A stretch of 64,000 bases of DNA from Tiliqua scincoides (taxonomy: Eukaryota > Chordata > Lepidosauria > Squamata > Scincidae), in the NCBI RefSeq assembly GCF_035046505.1, contig NC_089825.1, forward strand, positions 5,157,063 to 5,221,062. Direction: 5' to 3'. The translations under genes and the position numbers were made by a program. This document shows, one piece after another, positions 48,601 through 56,196 of this stretch (positions within the stretch are counted from its first letter, which is position 1; each line of letters opens with the position of its first letter). The notes beneath the pieces were generated by a model, which saw nothing but the letters and a program-made list of their open reading frames with translations, was not told where the DNA came from and ran no database searches.

Positions 48601-51600
48601 AAGATAGCCTAGAAATATTTTAAATAAATAAGAATCTGTGCATGTCAATTAGAAAACAAAAACAAAAACCCTGTACCATTTCACATTAGGCACATAATCT
48701 TGCTAAAATATACATCCTTTTTCGTCACATTTGCAAAATTTTCTTGCATCCAGGAGGACTAGAAACTTAAAATCTAGAACTTAATTCTGTTAAGTAGTTG
48801 TGGGGAGGAGTGTGTGTGTGTGCAGACCATGCACCTCACTGCTGCTTTAAAGCATTCATTTTTTTTGCCTTTCTAGGTTTGTTAATGGTTTGGCATACTA
48901 TGGACTAAGCCTCAATGTGGGCAGTTTTGGCTTAAATATCTACCTGACGCAGCTCATCTTCGGGGCTGTTGAAATACCAGCTCGTTTTTTGTGTATCTTC
49001 CTGCTCCAGTGGTTTGGGAGAAAGAAATGCCAGGCTTTCAGCTTGCTCCTGGGTGGAACCATGTGCCTTCTCATCACTATCATTCCAAAAGGTTTGATCT
49101 GATCCAGCAAAAACCACTAAAAGCCGGTGTAGAAATGAACAGAAGGCAGGTGGACTCAAGCTCAAATTGCGCCATGTGCTGGCAGTCTTGTAGCAAGTAG
49201 CTTGCATGCTGTGCTTTGCCATTTGGGGCAGTGCTTAAATGTGCCAGATGGCTTTTTTTTTTTTTTTTTTTTTTGGCAAATCCACCATTGGTGGAAATTC
49301 TGGACTGCCGTAACTCACCTCCTAAATAACTTCCTTGGTCACCTGCATGGCTGACTTTGGTCTCTATTGGAATATAAGAATTCAGTGGTTCGCAAACTTT
49401 CGATTGCCATGACCCACTTCATCAGCTGCAGTGGCCTTGTCGCACCCAGGAATGCAAGGCTGCAAGGCATCCAGGTAGCGTCGGCCCACCAACCACCAAA
49501 AACCCCACAGTTTGAGAACTGCCAGGCTCCAAGTGCCTTGTGTGCTCCACATATTTTATTGAAGGGCACTTTGCATGGCTGCTTTTGGAGATCAGTGGTG
49601 AATATGAGCTGCAAGGGAGTGGGTCCAAAGCAGGCTGTGTGAAACGGGAGGAGGTCCGGGGGGGGGGCACCATACCGCACTGGGTGATAGCAACCTTAGT
49701 GATGCCATGCCACTTCTTATACTTCTTGGGCCCGATGGACAGTAATGGATTCCTAAGAAGCTCACGTGAGGAGACATCTGAGCAGCCAATGCTTGGTTTC
49801 TCACAGGCTGAGCCACAGTAATTGTTTTGGAGCCAATATAGGCAAAGTGTGGGCTCCAAAATGACATGATGTCTCCCATCTCCCTTTACCTGCAGGCTTT
49901 CACTGGAGCTCCCTCTGCTGGGCATTCCAGTCAGTGACTTGAGAGAGCATTAATTTGTTTGGGAGCTCCAAAGGGGAAGAGCCCCCCCCCAGCAACTGTT
50001 ACCCTGCACATCCCTGATCTTGTCTGATTTCAGAAGCTAAGCAGGGTCAGGCCTGGTTAGTACTTGGATGGGAGACCGCCTGGGAATACTGGGTGCTGTA
50101 GGCTTATACCATAGTCTTTCGAGACTGAAGGTTGCCAACCACTGACCCCCCCCCCCCCAGAAACACTATTTTTTAATGCAAGGACAAGCAATGGAAGTGC
50201 TTTCTTGGTCTGCCTGTCCCCCCACTGCCCCAGTCTCATTTGCAGAGGACGTCGATTTTATTCTACGTATTCTAATGTTGGCATCTCCTGCATTGGACCA
50301 AACTGGACTCTATGTGGGCATTCCTTGATAGGATAAAAGGCATGAGGAGTTACAATCTCAACAATGCAGGGGGGGGCTCTATTTCAGATGAGACTGCAGT
50401 ACGCAGTATGTGTGTATCTACCTCCATGCCAGTTGTCCTTCAAAGCTGTTATTAGCTGGGAAGGGGGAAACCTAAGAAGGCTTAGCACAAATGCTGCCTG
50501 CAAGATGTCCTCTCCATAGCTACTAGCAGCTTGGAGGATTTGGTTTGTGGTCACAGCATGAAGGCGCTATGTTGGAGCTTGATACAGCTGTGATGAAAAG
50601 CCCTCCATATTGTCCTCACAACAAGCCTGTGGGGTAGGTGAGGTTGTGACCATGGTCACCCAGGAAGCTTCATGACTGAGTGGGGATTTGAACCTGGATC
50701 TTCCAGTTCTAAATCCAACTGCTGAACCACTACATCATCCTGGCTCTCACATGCTCTGATTTCTGGGTGTGCGCACATGTAAGTCAAGTGCCAGGTAAGC
50801 CACCGTGAGTTTAGCATCTGTGCGAGTTCAGCAGCAGGGCGAGGAGGCCAGGGCCCCAGACACTGTCCTTCTCTTCCCTTGAGAAGAGGGCTGCTAACCA
50901 GTGCAGGGTTTTTAAGTACCCCTAAACAAAAACAAGCAAAATAAAAAAGCTATGCAGTCAGACAGCCAGCAGCAGGGTGGGGGCTATCCAGTGTTTTGCA
51001 TCGAGTGCCACATGTATGACTATATGCCTCTGGGTGCAAGGAGCTCCAGGGACTCAAGGAACGCGTCTGCTCCCTTGAAGCCTTGGTGGCCGACCTGGAG
51101 AAGCAGAGGCAGGCAGACCGTGGGGAGACATCTGGGGACGATCAGGTTTTGTCCCAACCTCAGGCGTGCAGCTCCTCAGCTGCCCAGGTGGAAAGTTTTG
51201 GGGCTAGAGCAGTGGTTCTTGAACTTTTCTGGCTTGCGCCTCCCCTGATCCTTGTAGCCATTGGCCACGGCTCCCCATTACAACACTTCACCTCGGTTAC
51301 CCCCAAAATGGGGATGAAGGTGTTATAATTAGACACTAGAAACAAAAAAACAGCTGCCAGCACTCTGAGGCTGCAATCCTAACCACACTTACCTCAGAGT
51401 AAGCCCCATTGAACACAATAGGACTTACTTCTGAGTAGACCTAACTAGGATTGTGCCTTTTGTCTTACAATAGCAGCCAACAGAGTACCCCCCCCCCCCA
51501 AAAAGGAGGCAGGAGGAAAAAGGGGAATGGCTAAAAAGGAATGGGGATTTTTTATTTTTAATCTGTTTTTGGAGACAAAGCCATCAAGAGTGGCTTTTTC

Positions 51601-54600
51601 TTTTTTGGAGGGGGAGGAAAAAGAGAAAGGTGAAGATCCTGGGTTAAGCTAACAAAGTCCCCAAGCCTATGTAGGCCTACTCAGAAGTAAGCCCCATTTG
51701 AGTCAGTGGGGCTTACTCCCAGGAAAGTGTGGAAAGGATTGCAGCCACACCCAGCAAGATTACAACTCACCCCAAAATAGATGGGGGCTGCTCACACACA
51801 CACCCAACATGCAGATTCCACCCCTGTTCCCCCCAGGCAAGACGGAGGGATGCAGGCTGGGGCATTTGGACACTAAGAGCAGGCTGGGCTCCCCAAGTGG
51901 AGGACTTACTCTTCCCTCCCGCTTTGAAGCCTGCCAGGAGTGCCCCTGTGCTGATGAGATGCAGCACCTCTGCACTCTTCTCTCCTCCAGCCTTGATCAA
52001 TCCCAGGATGCCCAGGGCGAGGGGCACACTGGGAAATGTAGTCCTTGGGGTGAGGTTGCACATGGAGAGAGCTCCATGATGAGATGAACCACCTTTGCCT
52101 GCCCAGCCAACCTTCTCTCCCACCTCCCCCCACCATGTTTCACATGCCCTCCCAGCCTCACGCTGCCCCACCCACCTAGTTCACAGCTGCAGAGAAGCAG
52201 CAAGTCAGCAGGCAGCATGTGCAGCACAGCAGCCCAGCCCAGCCTAGACACGCCTCCCTAAGGAGGCGGGATGCACAGATTGAATACCTCAGCGCTAGAG
52301 GTATGAAATGCTTTTGTAATGGTCACAGCATGCCCTACTTCTGCCCCCTGAATGAGGCGACCTGTGCCCAAGAAGCCCTTGCCCTCCTCCACATCTATCC
52401 ATTCCTTCTTCATAAAGCATTTGACACTTCACTGCACTTTTGTTGCCCTTTACTGAAATGGGGAATTCCGTAGACAGGTGAACGAATATAACTTGATCCT
52501 CTTCCCATCAAGCCATTTCCTGGGGTTCGCTTTTAAAAGAAGATCTGATTTTTCTCTTCAGGTTTGCCGGTGGTAATAACAGTGTTGGCCGTGACTGGGA
52601 AGTTTATCATTTCTGGTTCTCTCTCCACGACATATGTGTATTCCGCAGAGCTGTATCTGACTGTTGTCCGGTGAGAGTTTCCCTCTCCTTGCTTTAATGA
52701 TACTGCCCAGGATCAGGAACCAGGCGTAGCTATGCACAGAAGGTCTGAAATGAGCCAAGTTGTTTTGCCCTGACGTTTCCCCCCCACAGTACTCAAGTGT
52801 CACGGTTGCCTCTCCCATTGTTTAAATGGGAATTTTGGCAGGTGTGAGATGAGGGAAGCCACCCACGCTGCCTTCAGGTCCTGAGAACCTGTGCTACAGT
52901 TTATGTGCTACTGAGGTGGCTTTTTTTGGCTCCTTTTTGGCTCCTTTTTTTGCCTCCTGGGGGTCGGGGATCTGTGTCAGTTCTCGAGAGTATAAAATGC
53001 TCAGTGCGTAGCTGGAGGGGGTGCAAAGCGCTGTTTTGCAGGGAGCCTAACTGCAGCATGCAAGCGATCCCTCCTCTTTGGAGCCATTGCGGGTGATGGG
53101 AACAAAATGGAGGCAAATGCAGGGAGGCGGGGGGGGGGTTTTTTGAATGCCTCTGTCTTTCTCATAGAACATAAGAACATAAGAACAGCCACACTGGATC
53201 AGGCCATAGGCCCATCTAGTCCAGCTTCCTGTATTTCACAGCGGCCCACCAAATGCCCCAAGGAGCACACCAGATAACAAGAGACCTCATTCTTGTGCAC
53301 TCCCTTGCATCTGGCATTCTGACATAACCCATTTCTAAAGTCAGGAGGTTGCGCATACACATCATGGCTTGTACCCCATAATGGATTTTTCCTCCAGAAA
53401 CTTGTCCAATCCCCTTTTAAAGATGTCTAGGCTAGACGCCAGCACCACATCCTGTGGCAAGGAGTCCCACAGACCGACCACACGCTGAGTGAAGAAATAT
53501 TTTCTTTTGTCTGTCCTAACTCGCCCAACACTCAATTTGAGTGGATGTCCCCTGGTTCTGGTATTATGTGAGAGTGTAAAGAGCATCTCCCTATCCACTC
53601 TGTCCATCCCCTGCATATTTTTGTATGTCTCAATCATGTCCCTCCTCAGGCGTCTCTTTTCTAGGCTGAAGAGGCCCAAACGCAGTAGCCTTTCCTCATA
53701 AGGAAGGTGCCCCAGCCCCGTAATCATCTTAGTTGCTTCTCCCACCACCCAGAATGACTCCTAAAGGGAGGAGTTGCTTCCACACTGCAGTAAGGCTCCT
53801 TGCAAAACTTAGCGCTTTGCATCCCCTCTAGCTGCGCCACTGAAAACACTGCTCTTCTTCCAGAGCTGAGCACTGTCTCTGTGTTTCTCAGTTTGGGAAG
53901 CCTTATGCAACACAATCCAGTGCTTATAACAAAACTGCCTTTTTGTCTCATTGTACATCACATGCACCTGTGTTTCGCTTCCTTCTCAGGCAGACTGGAC
54001 TGGGAGTGAGTAAAATGATAGGCAGAGTGGCCAGCATCCTCTCGCCTCTGGTTGGTCTCTTGGGAAAGTACCACCACTCCATCCCTATGGTGATCTTTGG
54101 AAGCTCAGCAGTGATTGGCGGGATCCTGTGCTGCCTTCTCCCTGAGACCTGCGGCAAGGAGCTTCTGGATCACATAGCGGATGTTGCAGGGGGCCAGGGG
54201 CAAGGCCTGCTGGGAAGTTGGAAGACAGTCTTGTTGTATCCCTTTGCCTTTTTCCCACTGGGGACTTGTAGTGATGGGGTGTTTCTTTCCCGTGATCCCA
54301 GTTTAACAGACGGTGCAGTAATACAGGACTTCTTGGCCCCACTCCAGTTGTCAAAAGAAGTTCCCCTGCTTCCTAAATTTAATTTAGAAAATTGAGATCT
54401 AAAGTTACCATCCAGTTCAGTGAAAACAATAAGTGTCTTAAAATAAAACCCAGCCCATCCATGTGGTCTACTGCAGCCTTTCCTTCAGGCAGCAGATTGG
54501 TGGAAGGTATACCCCTTTCCGATTGTCTACTTGCTCCACTGCTACTGCTTCTCCTTCTACTTCCTGGATTGGGAAAGGAAGAGGGGGACAGATAAGAAGT

Positions 54601-55260
54601 GTGTGTGTGGGGGGGGGAGAGTGTTAAACTTAGAGCACCGGAATGGGGAAAGAACAGAGGGTGGCACATCATTGGATAAGGGGAGACAGCATTGGGTATG
54701 CAGCCTGTGGCATCGGGAGGTCTTGGGCCAGCTCTGCCTCAGCGCCACGTAAGCTGTTTCTAGCAAGATAATGGTGATTGCCAGCAGCCATAATACAACT
54801 GAGTGTGTAAAGGCATGTTCAGGATGGGTTCTGGGTGTCTCTGAGCATGAATAACAAGCTCCTCTCCAAACCCATGCCATGCTCGTAACACATACTTTGA
54901 ATGGGTAGCGGTGGGGAACAAAGACCAAAGGTAAAACGCAACTTATCATTTTCAACCCCAGCAGCTAGTCTTCCACTCCTTTCCCCTCTCCCACCCAATT
55001 TGTAGTTTGGGTTATCAATTGATTTAATCTCATTGTAGGCGTGTTGGGGGCCTGAACTAATCTGGGTTGGCTAGTATTAGATCAAACACTTTCCTGACTT
55101 TCCCCCCAGTAGAATATAAAATATCAAGAAGTGTGTTCCTGATTGTTTAACCCTCTTGCATTTGCTTTGGCCCAGCAGGACAGTCAGCTTGGAAAATGGA
55201 TCTAAAAACCCAAATGAAGGCAGCGAACTTACTGGGCAAACCAGGAGCACATGTTTGTAG
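39314..55260 (+). CDS. SLC22A13: SLC22A13-like organic anion transporter, copy A (frame disrupted in exon 1)
   Basis: Exons: 39314-39680, 41851-41954, 43390-43544, 45286-45454, 46086-46206, 47733-47827, 48877-49091, 52562-52670, 53990-54199 and probably 55179-55260. Apart from exon 1, all phases match, giving about 541 residues (human SLC22A13 has 551). SLC22A13 (OAT10) is an apical major facilitator superfamily antiporter for urate, nicotinate and organic anions. Visible family features are the N-terminal DFGRFQ start, extracellular Cys residues and N-glycosylation sequons in the loop after TM1, the SDKFGRQ loop after TM2 (family SDR.GR[RK]), PESARWLVTRGK before the intracellular loop, and GRK and LPET near the C-terminus. 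The frame changes once within exon 1 (between about 39482 and 39516), so the copy is either a young pseudogene or carries a sequence error; all other exons look constrained. The symbol rests on sequence similarity and position beside OXSR1; orthology to SLC22A14 is not excluded. Confidence 0.85.
39802..40239 (+). mobile_element. 5'-truncated LINE with C2HC zinc finger, 11-bp target duplication
   Basis: ATGAAACATTA precedes (39791-39801) and follows (40240-40250) the element. An open frame from 39801 runs through LGHVVRMGDGRIPKDLLNGE, KRPTGRPQLRYKDICKRDLK and a finger C-x2-C-x12-H-x3-C (CSQCGRDC...SHTRCC). It ends in the tail AAGGCTGCCAAC. This is the C-terminal end of a non-LTR retrotransposon polyprotein; the clade is not certain to me. 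It sits in intron 1 of the transporter gene. Confidence 0.9.
40281..40502. mobile_element. Palindromic hAT-type MITE, family F, copy 1
   Basis: Perfect 8-bp duplication ACTTTGTG (40273-40280, 40503-40510). The ends are long inverted repeats: atagttagagggggtgcaaa against the terminal tttacaccccctctagctac. Best copy is 59620-59854. Confidence 0.88.
40512..40640 (+). mobile_element. tRNA-derived SINE-like fragment
   Basis: gtggaccacgtgctttgcgt, gatctcagattcaatccctg and gcaggcgcagaggac resemble the head of the SINE at 62350-62545. Confidence 0.4.
40735..40835. repeat. Dispersed 'TCAATGGGGCTTACTCCCTGG' module
   Basis: ggaagaaagtcccattatag, tcaatggggcttactccctg and gtaagtgtggataggattgc. The same module recurs in several places; it contains a GGTAAGTGTGG word resembling a splice donor. 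Confidence 0.55.
40836..41850. other. Intron 1 of transporter copy A, nothing recognised
   Basis: No coding or transposon signature recognised. Confidence 0.5.
41851..41954 (+). CDS. SLC22A13: SLC22A13-like A exon 2
   Basis: FDLVCDRKDLIDISLSIHML through GTLSD and two bases of Lys, between ctcttttcag and gtaaga. 104 bases, exactly as in copy B. Encodes TM2 and the start of the MFS loop. Confidence 0.95.
42115..42305 (-). mobile_element. L2-type LINE 3' end, minus strand
   Basis: tttatttattaaaagattta and tactctgcctttccagacct are the reverse of an L2 3' end. The LINE at 42310 inserted into or beside it. Confidence 0.55.
42310..42999 (+). mobile_element. LINE C-terminal region, longest copy
   Basis: Starts gagtctggtccaacaagaag; frames encode the reverse transcriptase C-terminus (ERKLNAFHMRCLRRILGITW) and from 42534 LKQRRLRWLGHVVRMGD, GRPQLRYKDICKRDLK and the finger CSWCGRDC...SHTRRC. 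The tail agtctttcgagactgaaggt then tgccaac ends at 42999. At least one frame change near 42520. No endonuclease domain remains. Confidence 0.9.
43105..43252. mobile_element. Palindromic hAT-type MITE, family F, internally shortened
   Basis: tggtgtagctagagggggtg at the left and ccctctagttataccactg at the right. The centre is shorter than other copies; no clear target duplication. Confidence 0.75.
43390..43544 (+). CDS. SLC22A13: SLC22A13-like A exon 3
   Basis: Completes Lys and encodes FGRQPTVMLSLLLMGTFGVA then AFVPHFSLYCVFRFLVGAGV; human has AFVPSFELYMALRF. Ends A before gtaaga. TM3-TM4. Confidence 0.94.
43545..44225. other. Intron 3 of transporter copy A, nothing recognised
   Basis: No repeat termini or exon recognised. 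Confidence 0.45.
44226..44351 (+). mobile_element. CR1 3' end fragment
   Basis: tgtgtgctccctgaggcatt, gagatacaggaagctggact and ggggcttttcttatgg. Confidence 0.78.
44400..44475. repeat. (TG)n/(CTGT)n microsatellite
   Basis: Alternating TG and CTGT units ending in a CG-rich run. It produces long Val/Cys open frames that are not genes. Confidence 0.9.
44476..45285. other. Intron 3 remainder, nothing recognised
   Basis: No feature supported. Confidence 0.45.
45286..45454 (+). CDS. SLC22A13: SLC22A13-like A exon 4
   Basis: Encodes TEWVGVAYRPHALIVGHLGF, GQMILAGVAYVIRDWRMLQ and the TM6 region to FFFYLW. Human TEWVGPSWRTQAVV and GQMVLAGLAYGFRNWRLLQ align. Acceptor tctttag, donor gtgagt. Confidence 0.95.
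45455..46085. other. Intron 4, nothing recognised
   Basis: No feature supported. Confidence 0.45.
46086..46206 (+). CDS. SLC22A13: SLC22A13-like A exon 5
   Basis: Completes Trp, then VLPESARWLVTRGKVEEAKK and LLQKAATMNKRTIPQKLLDQ. The PESARWL motif is the amphiphilic solute facilitator signature. Donor gtgagg. Confidence 0.95.
46207..47100. other. Intron 5, nothing recognised
   Basis: GC-richer than neighbours; no repeat termini or coding similarity recognised. Confidence 0.4.
47106..47215. mobile_element. Family F MITE, left half only
   Basis: agtggcatagctagagggga, tgcaaagcactaag and tttggagccattccgggtgg match the left half of 59620-59854. Confidence 0.65.
47278..47520. mobile_element. hAT-type MITE, family B, copy
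   Basis: Flanks CTCTGAGT (47270-47277) and CTCTAAGT (47521-47528). Ends CAGTAATTTCCAATG and GTTGAAAATCACTG. Confidence 0.78.
47733..47827 (+). CDS. SLC22A13: SLC22A13-like A exon 6
   Basis: LKPEKKAKSGSVLELFRSPH then LRKVTAVISSIW; human [23 protein letters not shown]. Central cytosolic loop and start of TM7. A hAT MITE begins 34 bases after the donor. Confidence 0.94.
47862..48216. mobile_element. hAT-type MITE with CAATGGTGTCACTAG ends
   Basis: Flanks GTCGGGTG (47854-47861) and GTCAGGTG (48217-48224). It starts CAATGGTGTCACTAGGGTTT and ends AACATCACTG; an inner inverted segment has ggtgtcacccccgtgtgcat. Non-coding. Confidence 0.72.
48330..48632 (+). mobile_element. L2-type LINE 3' region
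   Basis: cagtgatggccccctgaata, cttcaagtgggcagttaaga and the attttaaataaataag end follow the layout of L2 3' ends. Diverged. Confidence 0.5.
48877..49091 (+). CDS. SLC22A13: SLC22A13-like A exon 7
   Basis: FVNGLAYYGLSLNVGSFGLN, IYLTQLIFGAVEIPARFLCI and QWFGRKKCQAFSLLLGG; human YYGLSLQVGDFGLDVYLTQL aligns almost fully. TM7-TM9. Donor ggtttg. Confidence 0.96.
49092..49998. other. Intron 7, left part
   Basis: Contains a T-run at 49252-49274 and a possible hAT start at 49384 (cagtggttcgcaaactttcg) whose right end I could not place. No gene. Confidence 0.4.
49999..50139 (+). mobile_element. 5S rRNA-derived SINE (141 bp), plus strand
   Basis: Starts TTACCCTGCACATCC, then 5S rRNA from about position 20 to the end: gaagctaagcagggtcaggc (box A), tacttggatgggagaccgcc (box C) and gggtgctgtaggctt. 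It then has the non-5S tail ataccatagtctttcgagac to gaaggttgccaac. The tail rules out an ordinary 5S gene. The tail is the same as the LINE 3' end at 42966-42999. Confidence 0.9.
50588..50757 (-). mobile_element. tRNA-derived SINE, minus strand
   Basis: In reverse: a gtagtggttcagcagttgga-like head, a B box from ggggatttgaacctggatct, and tcctcacaacaagcctgtgg marking the typical 'cctcacagggttgttgtgag' segment. Confidence 0.6.
50945..51209 (+). mobile_element. Retroelement ORF1-like fragment, broken
   Basis: The translation shows a Cys-pair segment (VFCIECHMYDYMPLG) followed by a coiled-coil-like stretch (CKELQGLKERVCSLEALVAD), a layout seen in ORF1 proteins of vertebrate retroelements. It is broken, and cut on its right by the hAT element at 51210. 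Class uncertain. Confidence 0.4.
51210..52292. mobile_element. hAT-type element, family D, copy 2 (1083 bp)
   Basis: Flanks GGCTAGAG (51202-51209) and CGCTAGAG (52293-52300). Same start (CAGTGGTTCTTGAAC) and end (TTGAATACCTCAG) as 13727-14940, but with only one of the internal 'ggacttacttctgagtagac' modules and a different right-centre segment. Confidence 0.82.
52562..52670 (+). CDS. SLC22A13: SLC22A13-like A exon 8
   Basis: LPVVITVLAVTGKFIISGSL then STTYVYSAELYLTVVR; human SYVYSAELFPTILR. TM10. Acceptor ctcttcag, donor gtgaga. 3.47 kb of repeat-laden intron precedes it. Confidence 0.95.
52998..53845. mobile_element. Family F MITE split by a CR1 insertion
   Basis: Left part 52998-53164 (cgtagctggagggggtgcaa) and right part 53738-53838 (agcgctttgcatcccctcta) form one family F element. 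Flanks AAAATGCT and AAAACACT are a poorly preserved 8-bp duplication. Confidence 0.75.
53165..53737 (-). mobile_element. CR1 LINE 3' part, minus strand, nested in family F
   Basis: Tail gaacataagaacataagaac at 53165. A minus-strand frame at 53362-53748 encodes TKMITGLGHLPYEERLLRLG and TRTRGHPLKLSVGRVRTDKR. 5'-truncated. Confidence 0.9.
53990..54199 (+). CDS. SLC22A13: SLC22A13-like A exon 9 (3' boundary inferred)
   Basis: Encodes RQTGLGVSKMIGRVASILSP, the TM11-TM12 region and LPETCGKELLDHIADVAGG. Without splicing the frame runs to a stop at 54395, but similarity to the family ends soon after LPET. A GC donor (CAGGG before gcaagg at 54200) would exit in phase 2, matching the candidate last exon. 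Confidence 0.85.
54400..55178. other. Presumed last intron of transporter copy A
   Basis: No coding similarity; a TG/G-run at 54600-54620. Nothing else recognised. Confidence 0.4.
55179..55260 (+). CDS. SLC22A13: SLC22A13-like A exon 10, candidate C-terminal tail
   Basis: After ttggcccagcag the phase 2 frame gives TVSLENGSKNPNEGSELTGQ, then TRSTCL and a TAG stop. It is a polar tail of the kind OAT proteins carry (human tail is also Ser/Glu/Lys-rich). Including it gives a 541-residue protein, close to 551 in human. The donor side is a GC dinucleotide, so this is a proposal. Confidence 0.4.
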
Positions 55261-55889
55261 CCAGGCTCGAGGATTGCTCTGGTGTGCTGTCGCTAAAGAG
55301 AATGGAGGAATTGGTGTTTTCTCCATTCTGCAGAGTGTGGACAAAAAGGGACGCTTTAAAGACTTTGCACTAGATTTTTAAGAAGTTAATTCTTAATTAG
55401 TTGATTCTAAGGGCTTTTTAATTCAGTTGTTAAGAACCTGAAATGTCACAGAAATAAGCACATTAAATCCTGCCCTTATGTTGACTGGAATGTTTAATCT
55501 TGCATTGAATTCCAATGAATCTGGTTGCGCATGTTGTAGAGTGGTGGAGTGCCACTCACTCATCCATGATTGCATTCATTGCTCCAGGCGTGCTATTTTT
55601 TGGTTTCTCATAAAACCCTGTTCATAATTCTCTCTGTTTTGCTTTTGGAGGCGATTTGGACTGTCTCTGAAATCAAATATAATGCACTCACATGTGCTCT
55701 TGAGCTGTCGTTCTTCGGGGTTTCGTTTCCCGTGACATATTATAGAAATTGAGTTGTCCTTTGCCCTTACAGGCTGGTTTCTTTGGGACCTTGCTTTCTT
55801 ACCTGCAGATAGCAGAGCACAATGGGAAGGAAAAGGAAGGCGCAGAATTCCAGTCCATACTACGAACATTATTTTTAAATGGTGTATAC

Positions 55890-56188
55890 CGGAGTGGCCA
55901 AACTGTGGCTTGTGAACCACATGTGGCTCTATGAAATAGAATGTGTGACTTGTGGAAATATGTTGGCGGAGCTCCTTTTAACATCACAATTAATATCAAA
56001 GACAAATAAAACATTTTCAAGCTTTGTAATTATTTACTGACTATAAACTGAAAGTCCACGGGATTAAAATGTATGTTTAATGTTCATGGTGAGTTTAAAA
56101 ATTTAAATGCTTCTTAAATTTTGTGGCTCTCAAACATCTGAAGTTTATTATAAGTAGCTCTGAGGTTAAGCAAGTTTGGCCACTCCTG
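55890..56188. mobile_element. hAT-type MITE, family C, clean copy
   Basis: Perfect 8-bp duplication GTGTATAC (55882-55889, 56189-56196). Ends CGGAGTGGCCAAACTGTGGC and AAGTTTGGCCACTCCTG. The interior ggagctccttttaacatcac matches 59993-60415. Confidence 0.88.
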
Positions 56189-56196
56189 GTGTATAC

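Noticed and set aside
49999-50139. A functional 5S rRNA gene
   Set aside because: The first ~15 bases of 5S are missing, there is a fixed non-5S tail instead of a T-run terminator, and a second copy has exactly the same extent, so it is a SINE.
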